Shown here one piece after another: positions 52,635 to 63,449 of a stretch of DNA of 64,000 bases. This DNA comes from Paroedura picta (lineage: Eukaryota > Chordata > Lepidosauria > Squamata > Gekkonidae). Below the pieces are notes generated by a model that worked only from the letters and a program-made list of their open reading frames with translations, searched no databases and was not told the origin of the DNA. Within the stretch, counting starts at the first letter, position 1. Every line of letters starts with the position of its first letter. The stretch is from NCBI RefSeq assembly GCF_049243985.1, contig NC_135371.1, positions 141,501 to 205,500 of the forward strand, in the 5' to 3' direction. The position numbers and the translations under genes are program-made.

Positions 52635-53080
52635 CTATTTTAATAGTCTTAAAATCCCCCATTAAACCCCCGTTAAAACACTATAAAAATACCCAACACG
52701 GCGGAAAATACCAGTCTCCCTTATCCGAACAAGGGCATTGGGGGATGGAGGGTGATGATGACTACTTCAAACCCCCCAGGGGGGCAATGTTCTTCCTCAC
52801 CAATCCCAGCCTCCACCATAGACCTGGTGGAAGAGCTCCGTTTTACAGGCCCTGCGGAAAGCTGACAAATCCCACAGGGCCCGCAGCTCACCCGGGAGCT
52901 CATTCCACCAGGTGGGGGCCAGGACAGAGAAAGCCCTGGCCCTGGTTGAGGCTAGGCACGCTTCTCTGGGGCCGGGAACGATCAGTAGGTTTTCCAAGAT
53001 ATTCCAGTGAGGACCCTGGCAGCTGCATCTTGCAGTAGCTGAAGTTTCCAGATCAAGGACAAGGGCAGGCCCGCGTAGAG
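52635..53080 (-). mobile_element. L2 LINE 3' fragment
   Basis: Minus-strand L2 3' UTR and RT end (TAAAATCCCCCATTAAACCC; WWNELPGELRALWDLSAFRR), 5'-truncated near 53080, adjoining a TTG microsatellite. Confidence 0.85.
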
Positions 53081-53085
53081 CAATT

Positions 53086-53133
<48 letters not shown>
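53081..53133 (+). repeat. (TTG)n microsatellite
   Basis: About seventeen perfect TTG triplets between two L2 pieces. Confidence 0.97.
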
Positions 53134-53217
53134 AACCTCTCCCTTACATCAGGATAATTCCCTTAGCGGCTCAAGGAGGCGGTGGTTCACCCTCTTCTGA
53201 AAAAGCCATGGCTTGAT
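53134..53217 (+). mobile_element. L2 LINE scrap
   Basis: The plus strand reads GGCTCAAGGAGGCGGTGGTT and CTTCTGAAAAAGCCATGGCT, matching the L2 RT phrase LKEAVVRPLLKKP. It stops where the envelope fossil begins. Confidence 0.65.
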
Positions 53218-54110
53218 CTGTGGGGCCCTGCCAGCTCCGCCCAGTATTGCAGCCCTGAGGAAAGTAGTTGAGAGGGCAAACCCCTGTATTGCTTGTTGTA
53301 TGCTTGATGCTGCAGCCCTGACACTGCCTTCGTTGTATGGCTGCAATGCACAGCAAATCCGGATCCCTACGACTATGAGCAGTAAACGAAACAAAAAGCA
53401 AATACTTGAACCGGGTCGGTCCAGGCAACCAGCAGGCTGGCCAAGACGGATCACATCCACTGGGGGTCTGGATGCCATTTGCCATTTCTTGGAGCTTCTT
53501 GAGCTTGACTTCACTCTGGCTTAAGTCAGAGCAGCGCGTGCCTTCCAAGGAAGACCATCCCAATCCATGTTGCAGCCAGAGGAACTCAGTTGCTGCTGTT
53601 TTGCAAAGTTGCATCTCCTCTCACACTCCTCACATCCATACTCAAGGCATGTATCGCCTGGGAGGTGAAGTTCAAACTCTTAGCCACGGCACAGCCTAAG
53701 GCATTGATGCTGAGGGCATTCCTAGTCACTCCTCCACTAGTTCCACCAAGCGACAGGGCCAAGGCAGTGTGGTCCCCTTTGGTAAGTAATGGAGTGTTAG
53801 AGTCGCCATCGGAGGGGAGTGGGAGTGGGCCCGGAGTGGGCAGCATCAGTGTGAATCTGGGTATTGTGCAGGGCCCTCCTGTGGTGTTTGCTGGGACATA
53901 CGAGAAGCCGTCTGACCCCACAATAGAAACCGTCCCACCGGAAACTCACGGCAGGTCTCTTGGAGGGGGGGGGGAGTGGTCTCTGATTGATTACATTGGA
54001 GGTCATTCTCAGGGACATGATCCAAGTAACCCTCTTTGCACCCTGAAAAATAAAAATCTTCCTCAGATATTGTCACATTTCGAACCTGTAACTGGGCCAT
54101 GCAACGATGC
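53218..54110 (-). mobile_element. Endogenous retrovirus envelope fossil
   Basis: The minus strand carries remnants of a retroviral env. The surface-to-transmembrane part, with a heptad region (ALGCAVAKSLNFTSQAIHAL) and GDATLQN, resembles avian-type (alpharetrovirus-like) envelope proteins by memory. It is broken and fragmentary; I see no gag, pol or LTR in the window. It lies between an L2 scrap and a CR1, so only this part of the provirus is left, consistent with an old insertion. Confidence 0.7.
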
Positions 54111-54171
54111 CCGACTGTGTCCGCTCAGATCCCGCCGACAAAAGAGCCACTGAGTGGAATGCAGTGCAAAA

Positions 54172-55590
54172 AAAAAGAAAGGATGACCAAATCTTCAAAA
54201 AAGGGAGGAAGGATGACCCAGGAAACTACAGACCAGTGAGTCTGACCTCTGTTGTGGGGAAGATAATGGAGCAGATATTAAAGGTAGCGATCTGCAAACA
54301 TCTGGAGGACAATTTGGTGATCCAAGGAAGTCAGCATGGATTTGTCTCCAACAGGTCCTGCCAGACCAACCTAGTTTCCTTTTTTGACCAAGTAACAGGT
54401 TTGCTGGATCGGGGAAATTCGGTTGATGTCGTTTACTTGGATTTTAGTAAAGCTTTTGACAAGGTTCCCCATGATGTTCTGATGGATAAGTTGAAGGACT
54501 GCAATCTGGATTTTCAGATAGTTAAGTGGATAGGGAATTGGTTAGAGAACCACAGAGTCGTTGTCAGTGGTGTTTCATCAGACTGGAGGGAGGTGAGTAG
54601 CGGGGTGGCTCAGGGCTCGGCCCGTTACTATTTAACGTATTTATTAATGATCTAGACTAGATGAGGGGGTGGAGGGACTACTCATCAAGTTTGCAGATGA
54701 CACCAAATTGGGAGGACTGGCAAATACTCTGGAAGATAGAGACAGAGTTCAACGAGATCTGAACACAATGGAAAAATGGGCAGATGAGAACAAGATGCAA
54801 TTTAATAATAAAGATAAGTGTAAAGTTCTGCATCTGGGTCAGAAAAATGAAAAGCATGCCTACTGGATGGGGGATACGCTTCTAGGTAACACTGTGTGTG
54901 AACGAGACCTTGGGGTACTTGTGGATTGTAAACTAAACATGAGCAGGCAGTGTGATGCAGTGGTTAAAAAGGCGAATGCCATTTTGGGCTGTATCAACAG
55001 GGTCATCACATCAAAATCACAAGATGTCATAGTCCCATTGTATACGGCACTGGTCAGACCACACCTGGAGTACAGTGTGGAGTTCTGGAGGCCTCACTTC
55101 AAGAAGGACGTAGGTAAAATTGAAAGGGTACAGAGGAGAGCGATGAGGATGATCTGGGGCCAAGGGACCAAGCCCTATGAAGATAGGTTGAGGGACTTGG
55201 GAATGTTCAGCCTGGAGAAAAGGAGGTTGAGAGGGGACATGATAGCCCTCTTTAAGTATTTGAAAGGTTGTCACTTGGAGGAGGGCAGGATGCTGTTTCC
55301 GTTGGCTGCAGAGGCGAGGACACGCAGTAATGGGTTTAAACTTCAAATACAACGATATAGGCTAGATATCAGGAAAAAAAGTTTCACAGGCAGAGTAGTT
55401 CAGCAATGGAATAGGCTGCCTCAGGAGGTGGTGAGCTCCCCCTCACTGGCAGTCTTCAAGCAAAGGTTGGATACACACTTTTCTTGGATGCTTTAGGATG
55501 CTTAGGGCTGATCCTGCGTTGAGCAGGGGGTTGGACTAGATGGCCTGTGTGGCCCCTTCCAACTCTAATATTCTGTGATTCTATGAAAGT
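54172..55590 (+). mobile_element. CR1 LINE, 3' half with RT
   Basis: Plus strand, 5'-truncated at the RT entrance. 54107-54655 encodes FKKGRKDDPGNYRPVSLTSV, VIQGSQHGFVSNRSCQTNLV and VVYLDFSKAFDKVPHDVLMD. 54669-55496 encodes LLIKFADDTKLGG through HFSWML. One frame change near 54620-54660 separates them. The ATTCTGTGATTCTATGA terminus ends at about 55585. Confidence 0.92.
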
Positions 55591-56640
55591 GAAAGCTGAA
55601 TAATGGTAGGAATGGTTTTGCGTAAATCCTTCTTCTTTCACTTTATTAGAGTCTTGTGGTTTACAAAGATGGAATCTTAAAAAAAAATCGCGCAGTTCCC
55701 CAGGGAACTGCACTGCACCCCCCCCAGAAATCCCCTGCGCGAGGGGGGGGGGATATTTCGCTCCTTCCAACGCCAGCGGCCCAAAAGAACACCAATGAGA
55801 ATTAAATCCGAGGTCGCGTCATCAGTCTCCGGGCAGAGACATCAGCCGCTAGTCCCGCGTAGAAAGATGTATTTTTTTCCACCCGTCGAATGAAGACCCG
55901 GCAAAGGGGCAAGTGTGTGTGTGTGTTTGTGTGTGTATGTACACACATACATGGGGGCAACAAAGCTTGCGTCCAGGGGCAACTTTAGGGCCCCACAAAG
56001 TTTCCTGTTGCGCATCAGCTCTCCTCTGCAGGCGCAACTTCTCCAGCCCCCTGGAGGCTGCTGGGTGCCCTGCGGGCCTTCCCTGTCGGGGGGCTTCGGC
56101 CGCCGGATGCTGGCCTCCACCCACCCACCCACCCCCCGCCACCCTCCGATACGCGGGGCTTGTGGGAGTCCGTGCCAGTGGATCGGGAGACCTGTGCGAG
56201 CAGCACGCGGAAGAATGAAAGTCTTCGGCCCTGGGCGCCAAGTTTGTGCTGCTGCTTTGAACCAAGACGGCGACCCTCCTGATCTAAGACTCCGCTTCTG
56301 CCCACCCAATTCTTTCTCCTGGGATGGCTGCCCCCGCGAAGCCCCCGCTGCCCCCCCCAAGCGTCTGCCTAACCCGCTGGTAACTGAGAGCAATCCTGTG
56401 CAGCAGAATTCGCGATCTCTTTCTTTCCTCCCCAGTCATGACGGCTCAAGCGCTGACGTTATCTTCCCTCCAAACAACCCTGCGAGGTGGGCTAGGCGTG
56501 CGGAGAGCGACTCGCCCGAGAACCCCCCCCCCGTGGGGGAGTGGGATTCGAATGTGGTTCCCATTCTTGCCCCTGAACCACCCACGCGGCTCGGGGCGCC
56601 TTCGCCCTGCTGGGACACTTTCCGGGAAGACCTTGTCCGC
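55591..56640. other. Upstream region of the class II alpha gene
   Basis: No gene seen. It has a GT run (55915-55936), ISRE-like GAAAGTGAAA at 55585-55594 (at the end of the CR1) and a reversed near match TTTCACTTTA at 55636-55645. GC-rich sequence leads into the promoter. Confidence 0.45.
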
Positions 56641-56661
56641 AGCTCCGTCTGTCTGCGGCTC

Positions 56662-56730
56662 GGAGGCGTTTGGGGCCCCCTCTACCCAGCAACAGGTAGG
56701 TCAGCACCCAGGCCTTTTTGTCATTGGCTG
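56662..56730 (+). promoter_or_regulatory. MHC class II S-X-Y promoter module
   Basis: X1 box CCCAGCAACAG at 56685-56695 (consensus CCTAGCAACAG), followed at once by an X2-like GTAGGTCA (56696-56703). A Y box with reverse CCAAT, TCATTGGCTG, is at 56721-56730, about two helical turns further. A weak S-box candidate, GGCGTTTGGGG, lies at 56665-56675. This is the RFX/CREB/NF-Y/CIITA platform of class II genes and lies about 120-165 bp before the ATG, as expected. Confidence 0.8.
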
Positions 56731-56849
56731 CCTCAGTCCCCCGCCCCCCCCCGCCCCGATCCGGGCTTAGTCCCGCGCCTCTGCCCCGCGGCTGCCCCAT
56801 AGCTGCCTGCTGCTCCTTGCCGCCGCACGGGGCTCCTCCCGCCGCTGAG

Positions 56850-59800
56850 ATGGCAACCGGAATGAAGGGCTTGGCCGGGTACCTGTGGCTGCTGCCCCTC
56901 CTGGGTTGCCACCTCGTGCCAGGTAAGCCATGTCCCCCCCCCCCGCCCGGGAGGGAGGGAATCCTGGGCGGCCAGGAGGGAGGGGGGGGAAGAGAAGCTC
57001 CGGATGCCCTCCCCCCCCCCCCCCGCTGGCCAGGCTCTCCAGGCGGGGCTCCTGCCGGCCGGAGATTTTGACTTCGCCAAAGGAAGCGCCCCCCCCCCCT
57101 ACAACAGCAGAAAAGCAGGCTGGGTGTGGTGCTTAGGGGTGCCTACTGATAATCTGGCTAGCCGGGTTTGATTCCCCGCTCCTCCTCCATCTGCAGCCAG
57201 CTGGGTGGCCTTGGACTCTCCACAGCCTTGATAGAACACTTCTAACTGAACAGTTCTGTCAGGGCTCTCTTTAGAGGTTCAGCCCCCTCACAGGATGTCT
57301 GTTATGGGGAGAGGAATGGGAGGTGAATGGAAGAAGAAGAAGAAGAAGAAGAAGAAGAGTTGGTTCTTATATGCCGCTTTTCCCTACCCGAAGGAGGCTC
57401 AGAGCGGCTTACAGTTGCCTTCCCATTCCTCTCTTTGAGACTCCTTGGGGTAGAGGAAAGCGGCATATAAGAACCAACTCTTCTTCTAAGTGCCCTACGT
57501 GGGGACGGGGAGGTTAAGGGCCAAGTTCTCTGTGCTGACTGGGCAGAGGCCTTGGGTGAAAGCCCGCCTCCTCTTGCACTGGCTCTGGGGGGTGGTGGTG
57601 GTGAATCTTCATCTGTCTATTTGGTCAGGAGAAGTCAAGTGGGGAGGGGGGAGAACAGCTCCTTCCAACAGCCCTCCCCCCCCCCTTGGCCTGGCTTCCG
57701 CATCCCCTCCCCCCAGCTCTGGAAAGGGGGAAGCAGGTGCTTACATCAAGAATTACCTCCAGGCCAAGCTGAATTCTGGAGATTTTGGGTGGGGGGATCA
57801 CTTGGGGCTTCCTCTGGAGGTGGTGGGTTCTCCATCTTTGGAAATTTCTAAACAGAGGCTCGAGAGCCATCTGACAGAGAGGCTGATTCTGTGAAGGCTC
57901 AAGGTGTGGCGGGTCACAGTGGGTGAGCGAGAGGGTTGTGAGTGTCCTGCATAGTTCAGGGGGTTGGACTAGAGGTCCCTTCCAACTCTATGATTCTATG
58001 AAATTGGGGTCCCTGTGGGCAGGCAGGTATTTGTGAGTTCCTGCATTCTGCAGGGGGGTTGGACTAGATGACCCTGGAGGTCCCTTCCAAGTTTAGGATT
58101 CTAGAACCGGCACCGCAAGGGTGCCCTACTCAGCTGCTGGGTGGGCAGGCAGGGCTTCAGACTGGATCCTCCCCCTCCCACCCTCATGGAGGGGGGGCTG
58201 GTGGGCGGTCCCATCTCTTCCTTTCTCTCCTCACCACCAGGCAGGATTGGGACCGGGCTGCCCAGAGCCACTATTCCCCCCCCCCCACAGACACACACAC
58301 ACACACACAAAGTGTGAGCTGCTCAGAGAGTCCCCTTTTCTTTAGCTTGCGAAGTGTGAATGGCGGGGAGGCCCACGGCAGGCTCCCTCTCTCTGGCTCT
58401 TCCTGCACCCCTCTTCTCTCTCTCCCTGCCCCTGCCCCGGTCTTTGCAGGGGAGGAAGTGCTGTCCCAGGTGGCCTTTGTGCAGCGCAGCCTGAACTCCT
58501 CTGAGCAGGGCCCTGGAGAGTTCATGTTCGACTGGGATGGGGACGAGATCTTCCACGTGGACCTGGAGGACAAGGAGACCGTCTGGCGGCTGCCCCAGTT
58601 CCAGGAGTTCACCGGCTTCCAGGCCGAGGGGGCCCTGGGCAACATCGCAGTGCTCCGCTCCAACCTGGACATCCTCATGCGTCGCTCCAATTACACCCCA
58701 GCCCAGAACGGTACTGAGGTGGGGCACAGAGGGAGGGATGGGGGTGTAGACAGGACCCCCCCCCCAAGGGATCCGCCTAATCCCAGCCTCCTGGTAGGGG
58801 CTCTCCAGAGAAGTCTGCCTGTCCCCACGCCCCCCCACCCCCCAGCTTTAGCTCTCTCCTGACAGCCACCCCCTCTCCCTCCCCCTCCCCACATGCCTCT
58901 AGTCCCCCCGAAGGTGATGGTGTACCCGGAGAAGCCGGTGGTGCTGGGGGAGCCCAACGTGCTCATCTGCCTGGCAAACGAGTTCTCGCCCCCCGTGATC
59001 AATCTCACCTGGTGGAAGAACGGGCAGAAGGTGAAGAACCAGGAGAAGGAGATAGACTTCTACCCCAACGTGGACAACTCCTTCCGGAGGTTCTCCTACC
59101 TGCCCTTCGTCCCTGACCCCGAGGACATCTACTACTGCCGGGTGGAGCATTGGGGTCTGGCTCAGCCCCTCACCAAGGAGTGGAGTAAGGATCCGGGGTG
59201 GGAATCAGGGAGGGGGGTTTTCCCCTCACTTGCAGACCCCTCCCCCCCCCCCCCGGTATCTGAAACAGGAGAGTCCTGCCAAGGGACCAGCCCTCCAGTG
59301 CAGCACTGACCAGGGGAGCCGATTCTCACATGGAGTCCACAGAATCACCCAGGAGTGTCATGGCCACCTTCCCTCAAAGGCCCGAGAGCCCAGCTGGGGG
59401 TCCTGGGTTTTGCAGGAAGGTAGATTTTAGGGGAAAGACTCCTGACCCAGTTGGGCTTCCAGATGAGAACCCTTTCCCCATCATCCCCCACAGGATCCCT
59501 CCCGCCCTCTCACCACCTGCAACACTAGAGGGGGCCTATCTGGTCCGGTGGGGGGGACTCATCTCCAACATCCCAGACCCCCTCCCACACACACACACAC
59601 TGACAAAACTCTGTTTTCTGTGCCCTCCACGTCAGACAGAGGAGTCCATTTTGGCCACCCCTGGGCTTAATCCTGCCCAAAGAAAGCATCGGAAAGAAAA
59701 CAGCCACCCTGTCAAGAGGGCTACTCTTGGGTCAAGGGGGGGGGAGAACATGAAGCCCTGGAGGAGGCAGAACCCAGGGGAGGGGTGCTGGATCCGGCCC

Positions 59801-60000
59801 CTCCCCCTCTCCCACTTCAGCTAAGGCGCCTCCCCCTCGCAGATACCAACATGCCCAAGCCCCTCCCGGAGACAGCGGAGAACGTGGCCTGTGGCCTGGG
59901 CCTGGCCGTGGGCATCGCGGGCATCGTCCTGGGCACCGTCCTCATCTTCAGGAGCCGGAGGAAGCACGACGAGGACAACTTCCGCCGGGGGCCCCTGTGA
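56850..60000 (+). CDS. MHC class II alpha chain (DRA-like), four coding exons
   Basis: Exons: 56850-56922, 58450-58710, 58903-59184, 59843-60000; GT/AG junctions, phase 1 throughout; 257 aa (HLA-DRA 254). The chain pairs with a class II beta chain to present endosomal peptides to CD4 T cells. Exon 1 is the signal peptide. Exon 2 (alpha-1) has FMFDWDGDEIFHVDLEDKET, VWRLPQFQEFTGFQAEGALG and RRSNYTPAQN, with the conserved N-glycosylation site NYT and an extra NSS. Exon 3 (alpha-2, IgC1) has PNVLICLANEF, INLTWWKNG, and YYCRVEHWGLAQPLTKEW, with the disulphide cysteines and the CRVEHWGL signature. Exon 4 is connecting peptide (PKPLPETAENVACGLG), membrane helix with Gly motif, and tail ending RRGPL as in HLA-DRA. 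All class II hallmarks are intact, so a classical rather than DM-type gene. A second ATG at 56862 is possible. An S-X-Y promoter precedes it. Confidence 0.95.
57118..57488 (+). mobile_element. SINE with an inverted SINE inserted in it
   Basis: In class II alpha intron 1. A plus-strand SINE (57118-57320: GCTGGGTGTGGTGCTTAGGG, GCCGGGTTTGATTCCC) is split by a minus-strand SINE 3' part (about 57331-57435: GAAGAAGAGTTGGTTCTTAT, ATGCCGCTTTTCCCTACCCG). Its own tail resumes at 57436-57488 (TTTGAGACTCCTTGGGGTAG, GGCATATAAGAACCAACTC). The opposed tails can form a hairpin. Confidence 0.85.
57760..58109 (+). mobile_element. CR1 3' tails in tandem
   Basis: In class II alpha intron 1: two successive plus-strand tails (CTCCAGGCCAAGCTGAATTC, GAGGTGGTGGGTTCTCCATC, GGGTTGGACTAGAGGTCCCT; TTGTGAGTTCCTGCATTCTG, GGACTAGATGACCCTGGAGG). 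Confidence 0.82.
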
Positions 60001-61320
60001 GTCCCACCAGCCGCCCCTGACAGAGAGCTTGGAGCGGAAGGCCTGACAATGTGGGTGGGGAGACACCGCTCCTGGGGTGGGGGTGAGGAATGTGGACCAA
60101 AAGGAAGGACCCTAATGTTGCATGGGGGCGGGAGGGGGGGCTTGCTGTTCTAAGTGGGATTCAGGTGGGTCACCGTGTGGGTCTGAAGCAGCAGAGCAAA
60201 GTCGAAGTCCAGGGGCACCTGGAAGACCTTGTTGCAACTCTTCTGGGTCGAATCTCCGGAGAAGTCTCTGCATGCCCCCAAGTGCCTCTCTCCAGGCTAG
60301 AACTCTGCTGGTTTTAAAGCTGCCCCTGGACTCCTGATGCGTTCTAAGCATGAAGTGGGCGGGGCTCCCCTCTGGGGAGGTCTTTAGCCAGGCAGATTCT
60401 CACACAAGCACTCTTCTCCTTCCCTTCCAGGTAATCAAGGTGACCCTCCCTTCTAGTCGAGATCTGCACCTGCCTGATTTCCGACTTGCCTCCTCTGCTG
60501 CTCCTTGCTTGGCCAAACCTGTCCTCCTGGAGGGAGAAATGTGGGGCACCCCCTGACCCCCAGCAGCCCTCCCACCAAGAGGGAGCCAAACCTGAAATGG
60601 CCGTGCAGGGGCCCAGTCAGCTGGTGGCCAGGGAAGGGGTCAGCCATGCCTCCCCCCCCCCGACAGTCCTAAAAGGGAAGTTAGTGGGCCCACAGGAATC
60701 CCTCCCCCTTGGACCAGGGTCAAGTGAGGCCCCTTCCTGTTCTTTTGCCCCTCACGGCCTGAGTCATGTCCTTCCCTGGTGCTCCTGAATCTCTTCCCAA
60801 GGAAAGGGCTCCCCTCCAGTCTCTGAGATGCTCCATTTCTGGAGGGGAGGTGGGGATTTCCCTGGAGATGCAGACTGTCTCTCACTGCTGGTATGGGGGG
60901 GGGGTCCCTGGCCTAGTTTCTGGATCCAGGGGATCTCTGGGAAGAGCCTGATTTTGGTCTTGAGTGAGCTGGACACAGGATTTCTTCCATGTCAGGGATC
61001 TGGAGAGAGCCTGCTGAAGTTCTGGGCATTATCCTATTATCTCCCATCTAACTGCTAGCAGTCTGTCAGTGAGGAAGGAGGCCTTGGGGATGGCTCCTCT
61101 CCTGTGACTTTAGCGGCCACCTGGAAGGGAAAAGTCATGCAGGTTGTGGACTGGCAGTGTAGCCACCAGGAGATGGTTCTCGTAAGATCCTGCCCCATGA
61201 AGACACCCCCTCCCACAGCCATCCGCAGCCTATTGCCAAGGCTTCCTCAAGAGCAAATCCAACCCCTTCTGCTGTCCTGGCCCCATCCCTATCCTGTCCG
61301 TCTTCTGAATCAGGAATAAA
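60001..61320 (+). other. Class II alpha 3' UTR and 3' flank
   Basis: No second gene. 60178-60345 is a copy of the unidentified interspersed repeat (GTGGGTCTGAAGCAGCAGAG). The AATAAA at 61315-61320 is the first canonical poly(A) signal and may end the transcript, possibly after a 3'-UTR intron. Confidence 0.45.
61315..61320 (+). terminator. Candidate poly(A) signal of the class II alpha gene
   Basis: AATAAA about 1.3 kb after the stop codon. HLA-DRA has a 3'-UTR intron, so a distant signal is plausible. Confidence 0.4.
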
Positions 61321-61682
61321 CAGAAAGGTGACTCCCCCCCCCCAGTTCCTCCCAGTCTTTTTTTCTGTTTTTCTAACCTGAAGCTAAAAGGTAGGAGAAC
61401 CCACAAAGGTGTCACTGGGTGCTTTCCAATATTGTTTGTCCCATTTAGAAGAGGCTTAGAGGGTTGTTTTTGCTGGCAAAGTTTAAGGTAACAGAAGAAA
61501 GAACCTACCATAGGCTATAATTAACATTTAAACAATTTAACAATAAATACAAATAGAAATGTCTTATGTCTTCTTTTAATCGTCATAAAACAACCAAAGC
61601 AGCCTCCAGATTTAAACCATTTCAAAGTGGCATTTTCATCAGTGGTTGTTTTTCCGACTTAGTATTTGCTGATGGTCTAGCC

Positions 61683-62403
61683 CAGTGGTCCCCAACCTTT
61701 TTATCATCGGGGACCGATCAACACTTGACAATTTTACTGTGGCCCAGGGGGGGGGGGGAGTCAGCCTTGGAGAAAAGGAGGTTGAGAGGGGACATGATAG
61801 CCCTCTTTAAGTATTTGAAAGGTTGTCACTTGGAGGAGGGCAGGATGCTGTTTCTGCTGGCTGCAGAGGAGAGGACATGCAGTAATGGGTTTAAACTTCA
61901 AGTACAATGATATAGGCTAGATATCAGGAAAAATATTTTCACAGTAGGAGTAGTTCAGCAGTGGAATAGGCTGCCTAAGGAGGTGGTGAGCTCCCCCTCA
62001 CTGGCAGTCTTCAAGCAAAGGTTGGATGCACACTTTTCTTGGACGCTTTAGGATGCTTAGGGCTGATCCTGCGTTGAGCAGGGGGTTGGACTAGATGGCC
62101 TGTATGGCCCCTTCCAACTCTATGATTCTAGTCTTTTGCTGAGGGACGTCGCCGCCTGAGCCCCTGCTCCGCTTGCTTTCCTGCCGGTGCCCCTGATTTC
62201 CCACCATCCACGGGGAGCGCTGCCAGCAGAATCTGTGCAGTGCCATGCTGAGGGGGAGCCCCAGCCATGGCAGCCGCTGGAGAGCACCAAAGGTGAGCCA
62301 GTGGCAGAGTGGCAGGGCAGCCCCCGAGGCAGCAGCCGGGGAGGAGGACGAGGAGGAGCCACGGACCGATAATGTTCCCCAGACCGGGGGTTGGGGACCA
62401 CTG
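61683..62403 (+). mobile_element. hAT DNA transposon with a CR1 inserted in it
   Basis: The ends are CAGTGGTCCCCAACCTTTTT and GGGGGTTGGGGACCACTG, inverted repeats. The flanking 8-mers GTCTAGCC (61675-61682) and GTCTAGTC (62404-62411) match at 7 of 8. The right part is related to the element at 39452-39774 in the opposite sense (CTGAGGGGGAGCCCCAGCCA, GCGCTGCCAGCAGAATCTG). A CR1 lies at about 61762-62130. Confidence 0.88.
61762..62130 (+). mobile_element. CR1 3' end inside the hAT element
   Basis: Plus-strand, 5'-truncated: GGAGAAAAGGAGGTTGAGAG, GAGGGCAGGATGCTGTTTCT, TTGGACTAGATGGCCTGTAT, terminus CTATGATTCTA. Confidence 0.9.
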
Positions 62404-62469
62404 GTCTAGTCCTTTGCTACGATCTATTCTTCACAGAATTTAAACAATATATAGGTCTTTGACTGCTCT

Positions 62470-62735
62470 TTAGAAGGCCAGATCCTGAAGATGAAACTCA
62501 AATACTTTGGCCACCTCATGAGAAGGAAGGACTCCCTGCAGAAGAGCCTAATGCTGGGAGCGATCGAGGGCAAAAGAAGAAGGGGGCGACAGAGAATGAG
62601 GTGGCTGGATGGAGTCACTGAAGCAGTCGGTGCAAACTTAAATGGACTCCGGGGAACAGTAGAGGGCAGGAAGGCCTGGAGGATCATTGTCCATGGGGTC
62701 GCGATGGGTCGGACATGACTTCGCACATAACAACA
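62470..62735 (+). mobile_element. BovB-type RTE LINE 3' end
   Basis: Plus strand encodes MKLKYFGHLMRRKDSLQKSL, MLGAIEGKRRRGRQRMRWLD, then VHGVAMGRT, with the terminus CATGACTTCGCACATAACAA. Same subfamily as the copy at 11.3-12.1 kb. Confidence 0.92.
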
Positions 62736-63448
62736 ACAAATAGGTCTTTGGCTCAAAGGTATGGGGAAGCTTAGTCTTTTGTTTAAATGTTAATTATCGC
62801 CTAGGGTAGGTTCTTTCTTCTGTTATCATATTCATGTCAAACCGTCCTTTTTCATGGCAGAATTTAAGGAGCACAGCAGCAGCTACTTACAGAAAAAATG
62901 GCTTTACTGAGTAGAAGCAACTTTGTAATGAGAGGAGAGATATAGCCCTAACAGTGTAGCTGACTGTTTCTGAGGAAGTGTGTTTGCACACAAAAGCTTA
63001 TCCCTTGAATAAAACTTTGCTGGTCTCAAAGGTGTCCCTGGACTCAGACTTTGACTCACTATTGTTCTTCATTCTGGAGGCAAGCAGGTAAGTGAGCTCA
63101 AAGGAACAGGAAGTCTCCAATTGAACTAATCAGGAGGCAGAAGGAGATTATCTGAAGAACACCTGATCTGAATATGCCAACTACACATTTCCTCCTGCAG
63201 GATATTTTTCCTTCAGTGGTGAATCAGGCATGCTTCGGATCATCATGCATATTCAAAAAGTTATTTCCCTCCTTGCCACAAAGACTTTCGGCTGCCCATT
63301 TTCCTCCAATTAAGAGACTGGATATTTTCCTCCAGGCTGGTTGGCAACCTTAGCAAGCAGGCACCTCCCAGCTCTCTGGCCTGGTGGGGACCAGGGGAAC
63401 ATGTTTCAGTGGGGGATTCCATAGTTGGGGTGTCAGAGCAGAGAAGGC
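62736..63448. other. Intergenic, one interspersed repeat copy
   Basis: 62945-63060 is another copy of the unidentified repeat (TGAGGAAGTGTGTTTGCACA, CAAAAGCTTATCCCTTGAAT, GGTGTCCCTGGACTCAGAC). No gene seen in the rest. Confidence 0.45.
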
Positions 63449-63449
63449 C

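Noticed and set aside
56850-60000. DMA-type (non-classical) class II alpha
   Set aside because: The NYT site, GDEIFHVD, CRVEHWGL and RRGPL tail are classical DRA-like features.
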